Shown: one piece after another, positions 25,339 to 33,870 of the stretch
Layout: every line of letters starts with the position of its first letter
Position numbering within the stretch: position 1 is the first letter of the stretch
Assembly (NCBI GenBank): GCA_017538795.1
Contig: JAFYIE010000057.1
Span: forward strand, 1 to 64,000
Direction of reading: 5' to 3'
Source: Bacteroidales bacterium
GTDB taxonomy: Bacteria; Bacteroidota; Bacteroidia; Bacteroidales; F082
Length of the DNA: 64,000 nucleotides
Translations under genes and position numbers: made by a program
The notes under the pieces: generated by a model
Database searches by the model: none
What the model saw: only the letters and a program-made list of their open reading frames with translations
Told to the model about the DNA's origin: nothing

Positions 25339-25617
25339 CTATTTTTCGCGTTTGCGTTTCGCTACCGCATATCCTGCACCGAGTGCTGTGAGCACCACCA
25401 AGCCGCTGCCGAGTGGAGCAGGGGTGTCGCCGCCACCGCCACCTTGACCAGGAAGACCCGGTCCGCCGCCTCTCAAACCGTTGTCGAAGTCATCGAATTT
25501 GTCGAGACCGTTGCTCACATCATTCCAATCGTTGAAAAAACCGTCTCCTCTGCGCTGTGCGTCGGCGCAAAAACCGATTGTCAAAACCAAAGCTAATGCA
25601 AATATTATCTTTTTCAT
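25339..25617 (-). CDS. Small secreted protein with PLGSG-type C-terminal tail
   Basis: The product has 92 residues: signal peptide MKKIIFALALVLTIGFCADAQ, a GDGFFNDWND segment matching the DGFF start of its paralogues, a Gly-rich linker (GGGPGLPGQGGGGG) and the terminal PLGSGLVVLTALGAGYA plus VAKRKREK. It lies 21 bases downstream of the giant T9SS gene on the same strand and is probably co-transcribed with it, the same arrangement as at 21226. Function unknown. Confidence 0.85.
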   Translation of the reverse strand: MKKIIFALALVLTIGFCADAQRRGDGFFNDWNDVSNGLDKFDDFDNGLRGGGPGLPGQGGGGGDTPAPLGSGLVVLTALGAGYAVAKRKREK

Positions 25618-25638
25618 ATATGTTTCCCTCCTATTATT

Positions 25639-28600
25639 TTATCTTACCACAATTTTCTGTGTCATACCATTTAATCTGAAGATGTAAACACCTTGTAATT
25701 TCACGTTGATTGTCTCAATGCCGTTGACGTTTGTTGTCATCACCAAGCGTCCCATCATGTCGAACACTTGCAATGTGCCGTTGCCGTTGATGATGATGTC
25801 GCTGCCGTTCTGGTAAGCGAACACCTCGTTTTCAACATTGTTTTCGTCGATGCCGAGGATGCTCTTTTCGAACATGAGAGTGAAGCGTGCCGCAGGTTCA
25901 TCGCTGTTGGCTTTGAACGTGTAGCTTGGCTCAACGAGAAGGTCGATCTCTTCGCCTGTGAAGTTGTCGATAAGGCGTAACGTCTCCAAATCGAGGTTCT
26001 TAGCTTCGATGGTGATGGTGTAGGTGCCTTCTGCCGCAGCCTCGAAGTGTACTGGCACCACGCCTTTAGCTTCGTCTAATCTTGCTGCCGCATAGTCCTC
26101 GTCGCCGTTCATCACATAAACCTGTGATTTTTCGCCAGTGAGTGTCATCTTGCGCAATGTGTTACCGCCATCGAACTGAATGTAAGCCTTGTCGATGTAG
26201 TTCTCGTTGCCAGCCTCGATGCTGATGAGACCGATTTCGTTAGCGTCTTTCGTTGATGACGGGTTGAACTTAAGCTCAAGTTTGTCAACGTCGGTGGCCT
26301 GGATGAAGAATCCCTGACCAGGTTTGATCACACCACCTGCATCAAAGTTGCATGTTTGGTATTCTGAATCGTTGTTGAGAAGCAGTACAGATTTCACATC
26401 CTCTCCGCCGAGAGTGATGTCGCCACTGCCGAGGTTGCGGGTAAACGGGTTGCCCATGAGGTTGTAACCTTTCAATTCAGGGAACGCTGTGCAAGCGAAG
26501 CTCAAAGTCTTTGTCACCTCATCGTCGGTGCCTATCATTAAACCTGCGAAGTCCAAGTCTATGTTGTTGGCGTTAGCATAGAGGTAGCCTTTGCCGCGCT
26601 CGAGAGTGTTGAATTGTGACGCCTCGCCATGGTTCGAATACCACCAGCCGCTCGGTTCATCATATTTATACAAGTCGTAAGACGTTACCGGGTCTGTTAT
26701 CAATCCGGATGTTGAAACGCCATCGGCTGGCGAAGCGATAAGGTACCAACCGCTGCCGTCTTTGCTTGAATAACCTGAAATGCCTTTCTGGATTGTAGCT
26801 TCAACAGGGTTGGCGTGGATGAGCTGACCACCTTCTTGGATGATGAGAGCTGCTGGGTCGTTGTTCTCAAAATTATCCGGTACTGTCATCACAGAGCCTT
26901 CACCAATAGTAAGTGTTTCTCCATCAGGAATTACTTCTGCTGCATATGTAACGTTGCCATAGAATTCAAGGTCGTTATCATTGTTTTTGACAAAGAGGTA
27001 TATATCGGCCTGACCGTCTGTATAACATGCAAATATATTGCCATTATTGCGCATCCAGTTGTGAGTGAAATTACCTTGTGATTTGATGGTAGCAACACCT
27101 TCTGCGGTAACAGCTACAGTCCACTGACTGTTGCCATTTATGTTGGTGCTTCTTGTTCTCAGGTGATTTGAACTACTGCTTGCGGCATATAAGAAACCTG
27201 GATAAGAAGCATCGTAAATGGTATACACTGAGACTTGTTGTTCATTTACGGTTATTGTATCAGGTCCATTAATAACGAATTCATAAATACCTTCTGTTTC
27301 AGAAATTACTCCCGTGGTCGCTGTTGCTGCAACAGAAGTTCTGTTGTTGTCTTTTTGTTCTGCCATAACTCTTACAGAACCATTTGTACCGCTTGCAATG
27401 ATATAATGCTTACCAGAAACAATTTGGCTAACATTTGTAATCAAAGAGTATGTTGTCACTTCAACGAATGTTGCCGAAACGATAACATCGTATGCAGGCA
27501 TTGTGAATGTGTTTTCAGTGACTGTAACTTTGGTTGTCTCATCGTCGGCTTTGTAAACATTCCATTCACTGAAAGCATATCCGACATTTGCAGTATATGT
27601 CAATGTCATTTCTGTGCCTTCAGCCGCTTCAACAATCTCTTCGCCGTTAATCTGGACTGTACCACCTACAATTTGGTCGTCGGCCATTGCGGTATAAGAA
27701 ACATTCCATTTTGCATAGAGATTTAAGTCGGCATTGACAGTAACTTCCGCTTGATCGGCGTATTCAACATCGCCATCGGCGGTTAATGCCCATCCTGCAA
27801 ATAATGAGTTAGCTTTGGTGAATTGGTTGGCGGTAAGTGCTGTTGCCACTCCGTTGTAAACATTTTGAGTATATGATGTTGCACTTGTGTTTGTTGTTCC
27901 TCCGTTACCGTTGAAGGTGATTGTGCTCTCGGTTAGTTCGGTATACTTATATAATGTCAAGTCTACACCATAAGATGATCCATAGTTAGCAAAACCATAA
28001 TTATCATTTCTTCCGAGATATCTTGCTGTATTACTTTCATTGTCTTTACATCTTAAACGATACTCGTTGCTATTGTTTTTAGTGACTCCCCATTTTGCGC
28101 CACCACTATAAGTAGGATTATCTACCAGAGAAACAGTTGTGCCGTTGGCGGCTGCATTGGCATACTGATCTTTTTTCGCATTGTAAACAGTCCAATAACC
28201 CTCAGTTACGCTTGGAGCAATATGCCACACAATGTCTGTTGAAGGGTCAGTAATGATATTGCCGGGATTGTCGAGGTTCTCAATGCCAAATCTGCTGCTT
28301 GAAATGGTATTGTTCATAGCACCTTCATCATAGGTGAGAATATAATCACCCTCAGCAATATCACCAGTAAACTTGACGAAGTTACCTGCGTATGTGTTAG
28401 GTACGAATGTTGCTGTAGCTGTTACGGCATAAGCAGGCATTGTAAATGTGAAGTCATCGCCACTGGCTACTGGAGTAATACCAGTTATTGAACCGTCAGA
28501 TGTCTTTGTTATTTTAATCTTGACTAAATTGTAGCCTGTTTCTGGTACATAACTTAATGTTACTGTTTGTCCTTGGTATGCTGAAGCAGGTGAGGCTTCA

Positions 28601-30585
28601 ATTATACCGCCTGCCACTGGACTGGCTACGCATGTGATTGCGTAAGTTGGTTTTGCGGTGAAGGTTGCGTCAACCCAGATGTCGTAAGCTGGCATAGTGA
28701 TTACGTCGTTGGTTGCCACAATACTTTCATCAACAACAATATCCTCTCCGCTTTGTTTGTAAAACACCCATGAGTTGGCTGTGAAATCATAGCCGGCATC
28801 TGGAGTAGCTGTTAATGTGACTTCTGTGCCTGCCTCAACAGTTGCTGATGGTGCAAAAGTGATTGTTCCGTGGGCTGTTGCTGGCAAGGAGTATTGTTCA
28901 ATGGTGTATGTCGATCCTGTTACAGAGCCTGATAAATTGACAACAACATCAGTTGCGTCTTCATTAGTCAGTGTCATAACACCGGCGTAATTGTTGCCAA
29001 GTGCCAAGCCTGCTTTCATTCTGACGGAAATAGTGTTTGTATTGTCAATGTTGATAGTAGTTGCACTTGCCCAATTTTCTCCGTTTTTAATCTCAAAATA
29101 ATCAGTTCCAGTTGTTATTGTAGCAGTGACATTTTTTGATGTTTCATTTTCCAAAGCTACTGTGAAATCTTGTTGAGCAGATGGACCCTGGTTTTCAACA
29201 TAAGTGAATGGATTTGCTGCTGCTGGTGTTAAGGTAATGCTTGGACCAGAGTATTCTGTAAAGTCTGAAGCATAAACAGGTGCAATACGTTTAGTGGTAT
29301 TGTTATATTGGATATAGACACCTTTCACGCGGTATGTTTTACCGGCTTCTAAAGTTGGGTAATTTTGAATGTTGAATGTGTTGTAAGGAGTAATCACATT
29401 GTTACCATCAGTAAAATTGCCATTAGAATATGTCAAATTGCCTAAATCAACATAAGATCCATAATAGATGCCTTCTCCAAATACATCTGCGAGGCTAATC
29501 GCATATGGTTCAAATGTTTGATTGTGTGTAACAGTCAAGCCTGTTGTTGATGTTGAAAGACCAACAAGTTCTGCGCCACCTGTAAAGAGTTGAACTTTGG
29601 TTGCAACGGTGCCGCTCAACTGGTCTCCAATCGCAAAATCAATGCCGCCAGATTTATACAAGTTCAAGCCATATTGTCCATCCGATACATAGGCGTTAGA
29701 ATAGGATTTTCCAACAACTTTCCAATTGTTAAAAGTGACATTGACATCGGTTTGGGTTGATCCCACCTCTGTAGCTTTTGCAAAAATTGCAGGAATTGTA
29801 GTTAATGGAGCAGCAGCTTGTGTTACAGTGACCACCTTGTCGGTTGCACCTGTAAAAGACAGGGTGACTGTAGCCGTACGTTCGCCACCTTCATTGGCCG
29901 AGCATGTAAATGGAACTGCTTCTGAAGTTACTGTGCCTAAAGTGAGCCAATCACCAGTGGTAAGTGTGGCCGTCACATTGCCAGTTGCATTATTGAGAGT
30001 GTAAGCGATTGAACCTTCTGTTGCATTATAAGCAATATCAACGTTGTTTGCTGTAATTGAAGGTGTGTCGCCGCCACCACCTGTTGTGTAGGTAACAACA
30101 ATGCTCTTCACATATAGAGCCTTTGATGCACTTGAAGGCTTTGTATGCGTTACAACTATTTCTCCAGATGCTGAGCCTTCGAAAGTATATTCTGCAGCGG
30201 ATGAAGTAGTAGATTGTGGATCACCGCCAAAAGCACTACCTCCAACAGTTACGCCTACTGTCGCCGATACTCCAGAAGCTGTAGATGCATTGACAACAAT
30301 CTTTGTAATGGTGCCTGAAATATCAGACGTGGTAAGCGTAATGTACTGAACTGCAGCAGAACTAGTCCCATAATGAATACCTTTTGTGTTATCAAAATTG
30401 GACTCTGTTCCATCCGAGGTGACTGTCCATTCAACACCATCATCAGCAGTTCCAGAGCCATTACATTTAGCCGTAAAAACCAAAGAACTTGTGTTGGTAG
30501 TTTGCCCCCACATTTCCCCTGTGGTTGCCATCATTGTCAGCGGCATCATAGCCGCCGCGATTAAAAATGTAAATTTTCTTTTCAT
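25639..30585 (-). CDS. Giant multidomain surface protein with T9SS sorting domain
   Basis: The product is 1648 residues with a signal peptide (1-27). From the N-terminus I see: a beta-sandwich region to about 175; a BACON-type domain (about 178-258, GGERTATVTLSFTGA); an OB-like region resembling DUF5689 (about 260-450); further beta-sandwich repeats with a KNVTATIT segment; several Thr-rich GYDFTANSWVFY / GYAFSEWNVYK units of about 75 residues; and an InlB/Flg_new repeat near 950 (FNGNGGTT, FAGWALTADG). The last 450 residues are shared with the LRR protein at 18837 and end in a type IX sorting domain (NGMTQKIVVR). It is probably an adhesin or matrix protein. A minus-strand TATATTTG lies at 30664-30671. 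Confidence 0.87.
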   Translation of the reverse strand: MKRKFTFLIAAAMMPLTMMATTGEMWGQTTNTSSLVFTAKCNGSGTADDGVEWTVTSDGTESNFDNTKGIHYGTSSAAVQYITLTTSDISGTITKIVVNASTASGVSATVGVTVGGSAFGGDPQSTTSSAAEYTFEGSASGEIVVTHTKPSSASKALYVKSIVVTYTTGGGGDTPSITANNVDIAYNATEGSIAYTLNNATGNVTATLTTGDWLTLGTVTSEAVPFTCSANEGGERTATVTLSFTGATDKVVTVTQAAAPLTTIPAIFAKATEVGSTQTDVNVTFNNWKVVGKSYSNAYVSDGQYGLNLYKSGGIDFAIGDQLSGTVATKVQLFTGGAELVGLSTSTTGLTVTHNQTFEPYAISLADVFGEGIYYGSYVDLGNLTYSNGNFTDGNNVITPYNTFNIQNYPTLEAGKTYRVKGVYIQYNNTTKRIAPVYASDFTEYSGPSITLTPAAANPFTYVENQGPSAQQDFTVALENETSKNVTATITTGTDYFEIKNGENWASATTINIDNTNTISVRMKAGLALGNNYAGVMTLTNEDATDVVVNLSGSVTGSTYTIEQYSLPATAHGTITFAPSATVEAGTEVTLTATPDAGYDFTANSWVFYKQSGEDIVVDESIVATNDVITMPAYDIWVDATFTAKPTYAITCVASPVAGGIIEASPASAYQGQTVTLSYVPETGYNLVKIKITKTSDGSITGITPVASGDDFTFTMPAYAVTATATFVPNTYAGNFVKFTGDIAEGDYILTYDEGAMNNTISSSRFGIENLDNPGNIITDPSTDIVWHIAPSVTEGYWTVYNAKKDQYANAAANGTTVSLVDNPTYSGGAKWGVTKNNSNEYRLRCKDNESNTARYLGRNDNYGFANYGSSYGVDLTLYKYTELTESTITFNGNGGTTNTSATSYTQNVYNGVATALTANQFTKANSLFAGWALTADGDVEYADQAEVTVNADLNLYAKWNVSYTAMADDQIVGGTVQINGEEIVEAAEGTEMTLTYTANVGYAFSEWNVYKADDETTKVTVTENTFTMPAYDVIVSATFVEVTTYSLITNVSQIVSGKHYIIASGTNGSVRVMAEQKDNNRTSVAATATTGVISETEGIYEFVINGPDTITVNEQQVSVYTIYDASYPGFLYAASSSSNHLRTRSTNINGNSQWTVAVTAEGVATIKSQGNFTHNWMRNNGNIFACYTDGQADIYLFVKNNDNDLEFYGNVTYAAEVIPDGETLTIGEGSVMTVPDNFENNDPAALIIQEGGQLIHANPVEATIQKGISGYSSKDGSGWYLIASPADGVSTSGLITDPVTSYDLYKYDEPSGWWYSNHGEASQFNTLERGKGYLYANANNIDLDFAGLMIGTDDEVTKTLSFACTAFPELKGYNLMGNPFTRNLGSGDITLGGEDVKSVLLLNNDSEYQTCNFDAGGVIKPGQGFFIQATDVDKLELKFNPSSTKDANEIGLISIEAGNENYIDKAYIQFDGGNTLRKMTLTGEKSQVYVMNGDEDYAAARLDEAKGVVPVHFEAAAEGTYTITIEAKNLDLETLRLIDNFTGEEIDLLVEPSYTFKANSDEPAARFTLMFEKSILGIDENNVENEVFAYQNGSDIIINGNGTLQVFDMMGRLVMTTNVNGIETINVKLQGVYIFRLNGMTQKIVVR

Positions 30586-30765
30586 AGTGTTTAATTTTTA
30601 TTTGTTATTTAATTTATTATTTATCAATGGTTTGTAAAAATTGTTTTCCCAAAAGTGTGAACTGCAAATATAACTATTTTTTTAATAGGTGTAACGAAAA
30701 TTTGAGGCTGTATAACTTTTTTTAAAAAATCTTTCATAATTGGCTGCATGTATCTAAATTATTCG

Positions 30766-30773
30766 TAATTTTG
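30766..30773 (+). promoter_or_regulatory. -7 box TAATTTTG for the three-hairpin RNA
   Basis: GGCTGCATGTAT upstream (30742-30753) matches the element before ncRNA-1 at 17107. Confidence 0.55.
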
Positions 30774-30777
30774 CCAC

Positions 30778-30967
30778 TTGAAAAGTCGGTTCCGTACGTG
30801 ACCTTTAATTAGAGTTGCTTTGTACGGTCGGCTTTTTCTCAAAGTCGGTTCCGTATGTGGTCCCCGTTAAGGGGTACTTGCTTGATACGGTCGACTTTTA
30901 TAAGAAACAAGGTCAATTCCGTACGTGTTCATTAATTTGTCAACGCTTGGTACGGTTGACCTTTTTT
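30778..30967 (+). ncRNA. Putative RNA of three tandem hairpins, convergent with orphan gene copy B
   Basis: Three units at 30782-30835, 30841-30898 and 30910-30962 share the plan: outer stem, a small asymmetric internal loop (GTT or TT on the 5' side), inner stem CCGTAC/GTACGG, a GTG...GCTT terminal region. The outer stems are AAAGTCG/CGGCTTT, AAAGTCG/CGACTTT and AGGTCAA/TTGACCT, and the inner stem is CCGTAT/ATACGG in unit 2, so paired changes keep the helices. Each unit is followed by a short T run, the last by six T, giving the terminator. The RNA ends where the stop codon of the minus-strand gene lies. Confidence 0.7.
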
Positions 30968-31443
30968 CATATCATGTCAATTTTGTTTACACAATATTGA
31001 ACATGTTTGTTGCTGGCTTTGATTCCAATTGTTAGTTTGATTTTGAAATTCATATACGGGATTTCATTATTAACAAAATCATAATAAAGTATTGCAATGT
31101 TTTTATATCTGAACTTAGTTTGGGTCCCTTTCTTGGGGGCAAAAAACACCATAGTGTTCTCATCACAGCCAGCTTTACTAATAACTTTATATAAATGCTT
31201 TACCGCATAAGTTGATTGCCAGTTGTGAGAAGCCGCATTAATTGTTTTTTTGTCGCTCTCCTTTTCAACTATATAAACATAAACTCCAAGGAAATCATTG
31301 AAAATCATGTTTTTCTTTCCTTCTTTTTGCAAACGTTTCCAAAGATTTGAATAATAACCTGCGATCAGACTTCTTCTTTCTCTGCTTCGGTTTTTAGCCG
31401 TCGGAATACCTGAAACAAAATCCGGTAAAATATTGTTTTCCAT
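30967..31443 (-). CDS. Orphan protein family, copy B, facing the three-hairpin RNA
   Basis: This 158-residue cytosolic-looking protein is homologous to the product of 17985-18530, with shared IPTAKN (13-18), a basic RSRERR segment, WQSTYA (75-80), a following LYKVI helix and PYMNF (129-133) then VQY. Similarity covers nearly the whole length but is moderate, so these are diverged paralogues or independently acquired copies. I do not recognise the family. Its stop codon abuts the terminator of the convergent tandem-hairpin RNA. A minus-strand TAACTTTG box lies at 31602-31609, predicting a leader of about 150 bases. Confidence 0.7.
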   Translation of the reverse strand: MENNILPDFVSGIPTAKNRSRERRSLIAGYYSNLWKRLQKEGKKNMIFNDFLGVYVYIVEKESDKKTINAASHNWQSTYAVKHLYKVISKAGCDENTMVFFAPKKGTQTKFRYKNIAILYYDFVNNEIPYMNFKIKLTIGIKASNKHVQYCVNKIDMI

Positions 31444-31879
31444 TCTTTTATCTTTTAACTTTAAACTTTTAACTATTATCCTTCTTTCTTTTAACTTTAT
31501 GTCTCAACTTTACCACAGCGAAATTCAGCTCAAATTCCGATTCGGTCTCGGTGGTTTCCAAATTGTCGCCAGCATAACCTGTTCAATTTTAATTTTCGCG
31601 GCAAAGTTACAACCACTCATCCGAATTAGTCGTACGAAAAACGACTAAGTTGAAAATTTAATCTTAACCTTTTGATAATCAATGCTGCTTCTTGTCGTAA
31701 AAGTCTTTCCGAAATGTTAATAAATTTTAACAATTTGAAGTAATAGTATGATGATCAATGATTTAATATTGTAAAAACCAGAATATTCACAATGATTTGT
31801 TGTCAACTCTTGTCATATCTAGCGAAGCGATGAATTTATTTGGTCGCTTTGCGCCAGATTATCTCAGGTGCGGTGGCCC

Positions 31880-31951
31880 GCGCCAGACGGCGATCCGAGC
31901 TTCGGCTGGCGCTTGACTTTTTGGTTACTTTTTTGTCAAGAAAAAAGTAAC
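31880..31951. repeat. Hairpin plus 28-bp GTTAC palindrome
   Basis: The unit joins a GC-rich hairpin (31880-31912) and the perfect palindrome GTTACTTTTTT...AAAAAAGTAAC (31924-31951). I recall similar GGTTACTTTTTTGTC sequences as intergenic repeats in other Bacteroidota. It may terminate transcription in either direction. Confidence 0.65.
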
Positions 31952-31969
31952 ATGAATTAGAAAAATTCA

Positions 31970-31977
31970 TATCTTTG
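31970..31977 (+). promoter_or_regulatory. -7 box TATCTTTG for mutAB
   Basis: A perfect TAnnTTTG match 28 bases before the mutA ATG. Confidence 0.6.
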
Positions 31978-32005
31978 CAGAAAATTTTCGAAAATTTTAA
32001 ATATC

Positions 32006-33856
32006 ATGAGTAACCACAAGAAACTTTTTGAGGAATTTCCTCCAGTAACCACCGAACAGTGGGAAGCTGTAATAGAAAAAGACCTCAAAGGAGCCGATTA
32101 CAACAAGAAACTTGTCTGGAAAACAGCCGAAGGTTTCCAGGTAAGGCCGTATTATCGCGCTGAAAATCTCAAGGATATACCTTGGCTCGACACCAAACCG
32201 GGCGAGTTTCCTTACATCCGCAGCACGAAAAAAGAAGGCAACGACTGGCTTGTGTGCGAAGATATAGTAGTGAAGGACTACCACGAGGCTAACCAAAAAG
32301 CCCTCGACGCACTCAACCGCGGCGCAACAGCGCTGTCGTTCCGCCTCGAATACGACAAGCCATACGACGCTGTCGAGATATCTGGCCTCCTCAACGGCAT
32401 AGTAGCCGAAGCGGTCGAAATCAACTTCTACAACAACAAGTATCATCTGCCACTCCTCGAGATGATGTCGAAGATCCCGGGCATCAACGGCTCGCTGAAC
32501 TACGACCCGCTGACTCGTTACATCCGCCGCGGCACTTGGTTCATCAGCGAGAACACCGATATGGAACTCGCAGCTATCCTCTCGAAAGCTGAGATTCCTA
32601 ACGTGCAGACAATCGGCGTCAACGCTCACGTGTTCACCAACGCCGGCGCAACGATTTCTCAGGAGATGGGCATCGCCCTCGCAGTGGGTGTCGAATATAT
32701 CGAACAGCTGCTCGCAAAAGGCATGACAATCGACGAGATCGCTCCGAAGATGCGCTTCAACGTGGCTGTCGGTCAGACCTACTTCATGGAGATGGCCAAG
32801 ATGCGCGCCTACCGTATGCTTTGGGCTGAAATCCTCAAGGCTTACGGCGCAAAAGAAGAGAACTGCAAGATTCGCATCCATGCCTTCAACGCGTTGATTA
32901 ACATGAGTTTATATGACCCATACGTGAACATGCTGCGTACCACAACAGGTACTATGTCGGCTGTCCTAGGCGGTGTAGATTCATTCTGTGTGACTCCATT
33001 CGACGCCACATTCGAAGAGGCAACAGAATTCGCAGATCGTATCTCGCGCAACCAGCAGCTCATCCTCAAGGAAGAGTCACACTTCGACAAGGTGGCTGAC
33101 CCGGCCGCAGGTTCATATTACATTGAAAATCTTACAGAATCCATCGCCACCGCCGCATGGAACGTGTTCCTCCAGATTCAGGAAGAAGGCGGCTACCTCG
33201 CATCGGTGCGCAAAGGCACTATCCAAAATATCGTGAAGGAAAGCGCTGCAAAACGCTTCAGCAACGTCGCGACACGCCGCGAGACCATCCTCGGAACCAA
33301 CCAGTTCCCGAACTTCACCGAGACAATGAAGTTCGACCCGGCCGAGTGGGTGTTCAAAGCCGACTGTAAACGTGAGGCAAACGCCGAAGTCGACACCATC
33401 GACACCTTCCGCGTGGCTCAGCAGTTTGAGGCAATGCGTTATGCAACCGACGTTTACGCCAAGAACCACAAACGCCCGACAGCTTGGATGTTTACCTATG
33501 GTAACCTCGCAATGCGTAAGGCTCGCGCTAACTTCGCATCAAACTTCTTCGCATGCGCAGGCTTCGAAGTGGTCGATAACCCTGGCTTCAAGACTCTCGA
33601 AGAAGGCATCGCAGCCGCACGTCAGGTGAAACCTGAGATCTTGGTCATCTGCTCATCCGACGAGGAATACGGCGAAGGCAACGCCCTCAAGATTTACGAA
33701 GAGCTGAAGAACGAGACCATCGTGGTGCTCGCAGGTAACCCTGAAGGCACCGCCGACATCCTCAAAGAGGCAGGCCTCGAATACTTCATCCACGTGAAGA
33801 GCAACGTCCTCGAGACATTATTGAGTTTCCAGAAAAAATTAGGTATAACAAAATGA
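32006..33856 (+). CDS. mutA: Methylmalonyl-CoA mutase small (beta) subunit
   Basis: The product has 616 residues with the mutase TIM-barrel landmarks (NGSLNYDPL, GANIxx replaced by NTDMEL, FAVGQTYFMEMAKMRAYR-like segment NVAVGQTYF / MEMAKMRAYRMLW) and a C-terminal degenerate B12-like domain without the DxHxxG cobalamin motif, as expected for the non-catalytic subunit. With MutB it interconverts succinyl-CoA and methylmalonyl-CoA, the route to propionate in Bacteroidales. The mutB gene follows after 14 bases. Confidence 0.93.
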   Translation: MSNHKKLFEEFPPVTTEQWEAVIEKDLKGADYNKKLVWKTAEGFQVRPYYRAENLKDIPWLDTKPGEFPYIRSTKKEGNDWLVCEDIVVKDYHEANQKALDALNRGATALSFRLEYDKPYDAVEISGLLNGIVAEAVEINFYNNKYHLPLLEMMSKIPGINGSLNYDPLTRYIRRGTWFISENTDMELAAILSKAEIPNVQTIGVNAHVFTNAGATISQEMGIALAVGVEYIEQLLAKGMTIDEIAPKMRFNVAVGQTYFMEMAKMRAYRMLWAEILKAYGAKEENCKIRIHAFNALINMSLYDPYVNMLRTTTGTMSAVLGGVDSFCVTPFDATFEEATEFADRISRNQQLILKEESHFDKVADPAAGSYYIENLTESIATAAWNVFLQIQEEGGYLASVRKGTIQNIVKESAAKRFSNVATRRETILGTNQFPNFTETMKFDPAEWVFKADCKREANAEVDTIDTFRVAQQFEAMRYATDVYAKNHKRPTAWMFTYGNLAMRKARANFASNFFACAGFEVVDNPGFKTLEEGIAAARQVKPEILVICSSDEEYGEGNALKIYEELKNETIVVLAGNPEGTADILKEAGLEYFIHVKSNVLETLLSFQKKLGITK

Positions 33857-33870
33857 GAAAGGAGTAAGAA

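Larger units (their letters stand above)
31444..32005. other. Gene-free stretch between orphan gene copy B and mutA
   Basis: The left part (31444-31610) is the leader and promoter of the orphan gene. Bases 31620-31800 are AT-rich with nothing I can name. A hairpin GCGCCAG/CTGGCGC occupies 31880-31912, and a 28-bp palindrome GTTACTTTTTT...AAAAAAGTAAC lies at 31924-31951. The mutA promoter box TATCTTTG is at 31970-31977, followed by a palindromic leader AAAATTTTCGAAAATTTT (31981-31998). Confidence 0.65.

Noticed and set aside
30782..30962. Three repeats as a CRISPR array
   Set aside because: Spacing is irregular (59 and 69 bases), each unit is a complete hairpin with T run, and the sequences covary rather than being identical.
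31981..31998. AAAATTTTCGAAAATTTT as an operator for mutAB
   Set aside because: It is a perfect palindrome but of such low complexity that chance or an RNA hairpin is equally likely.
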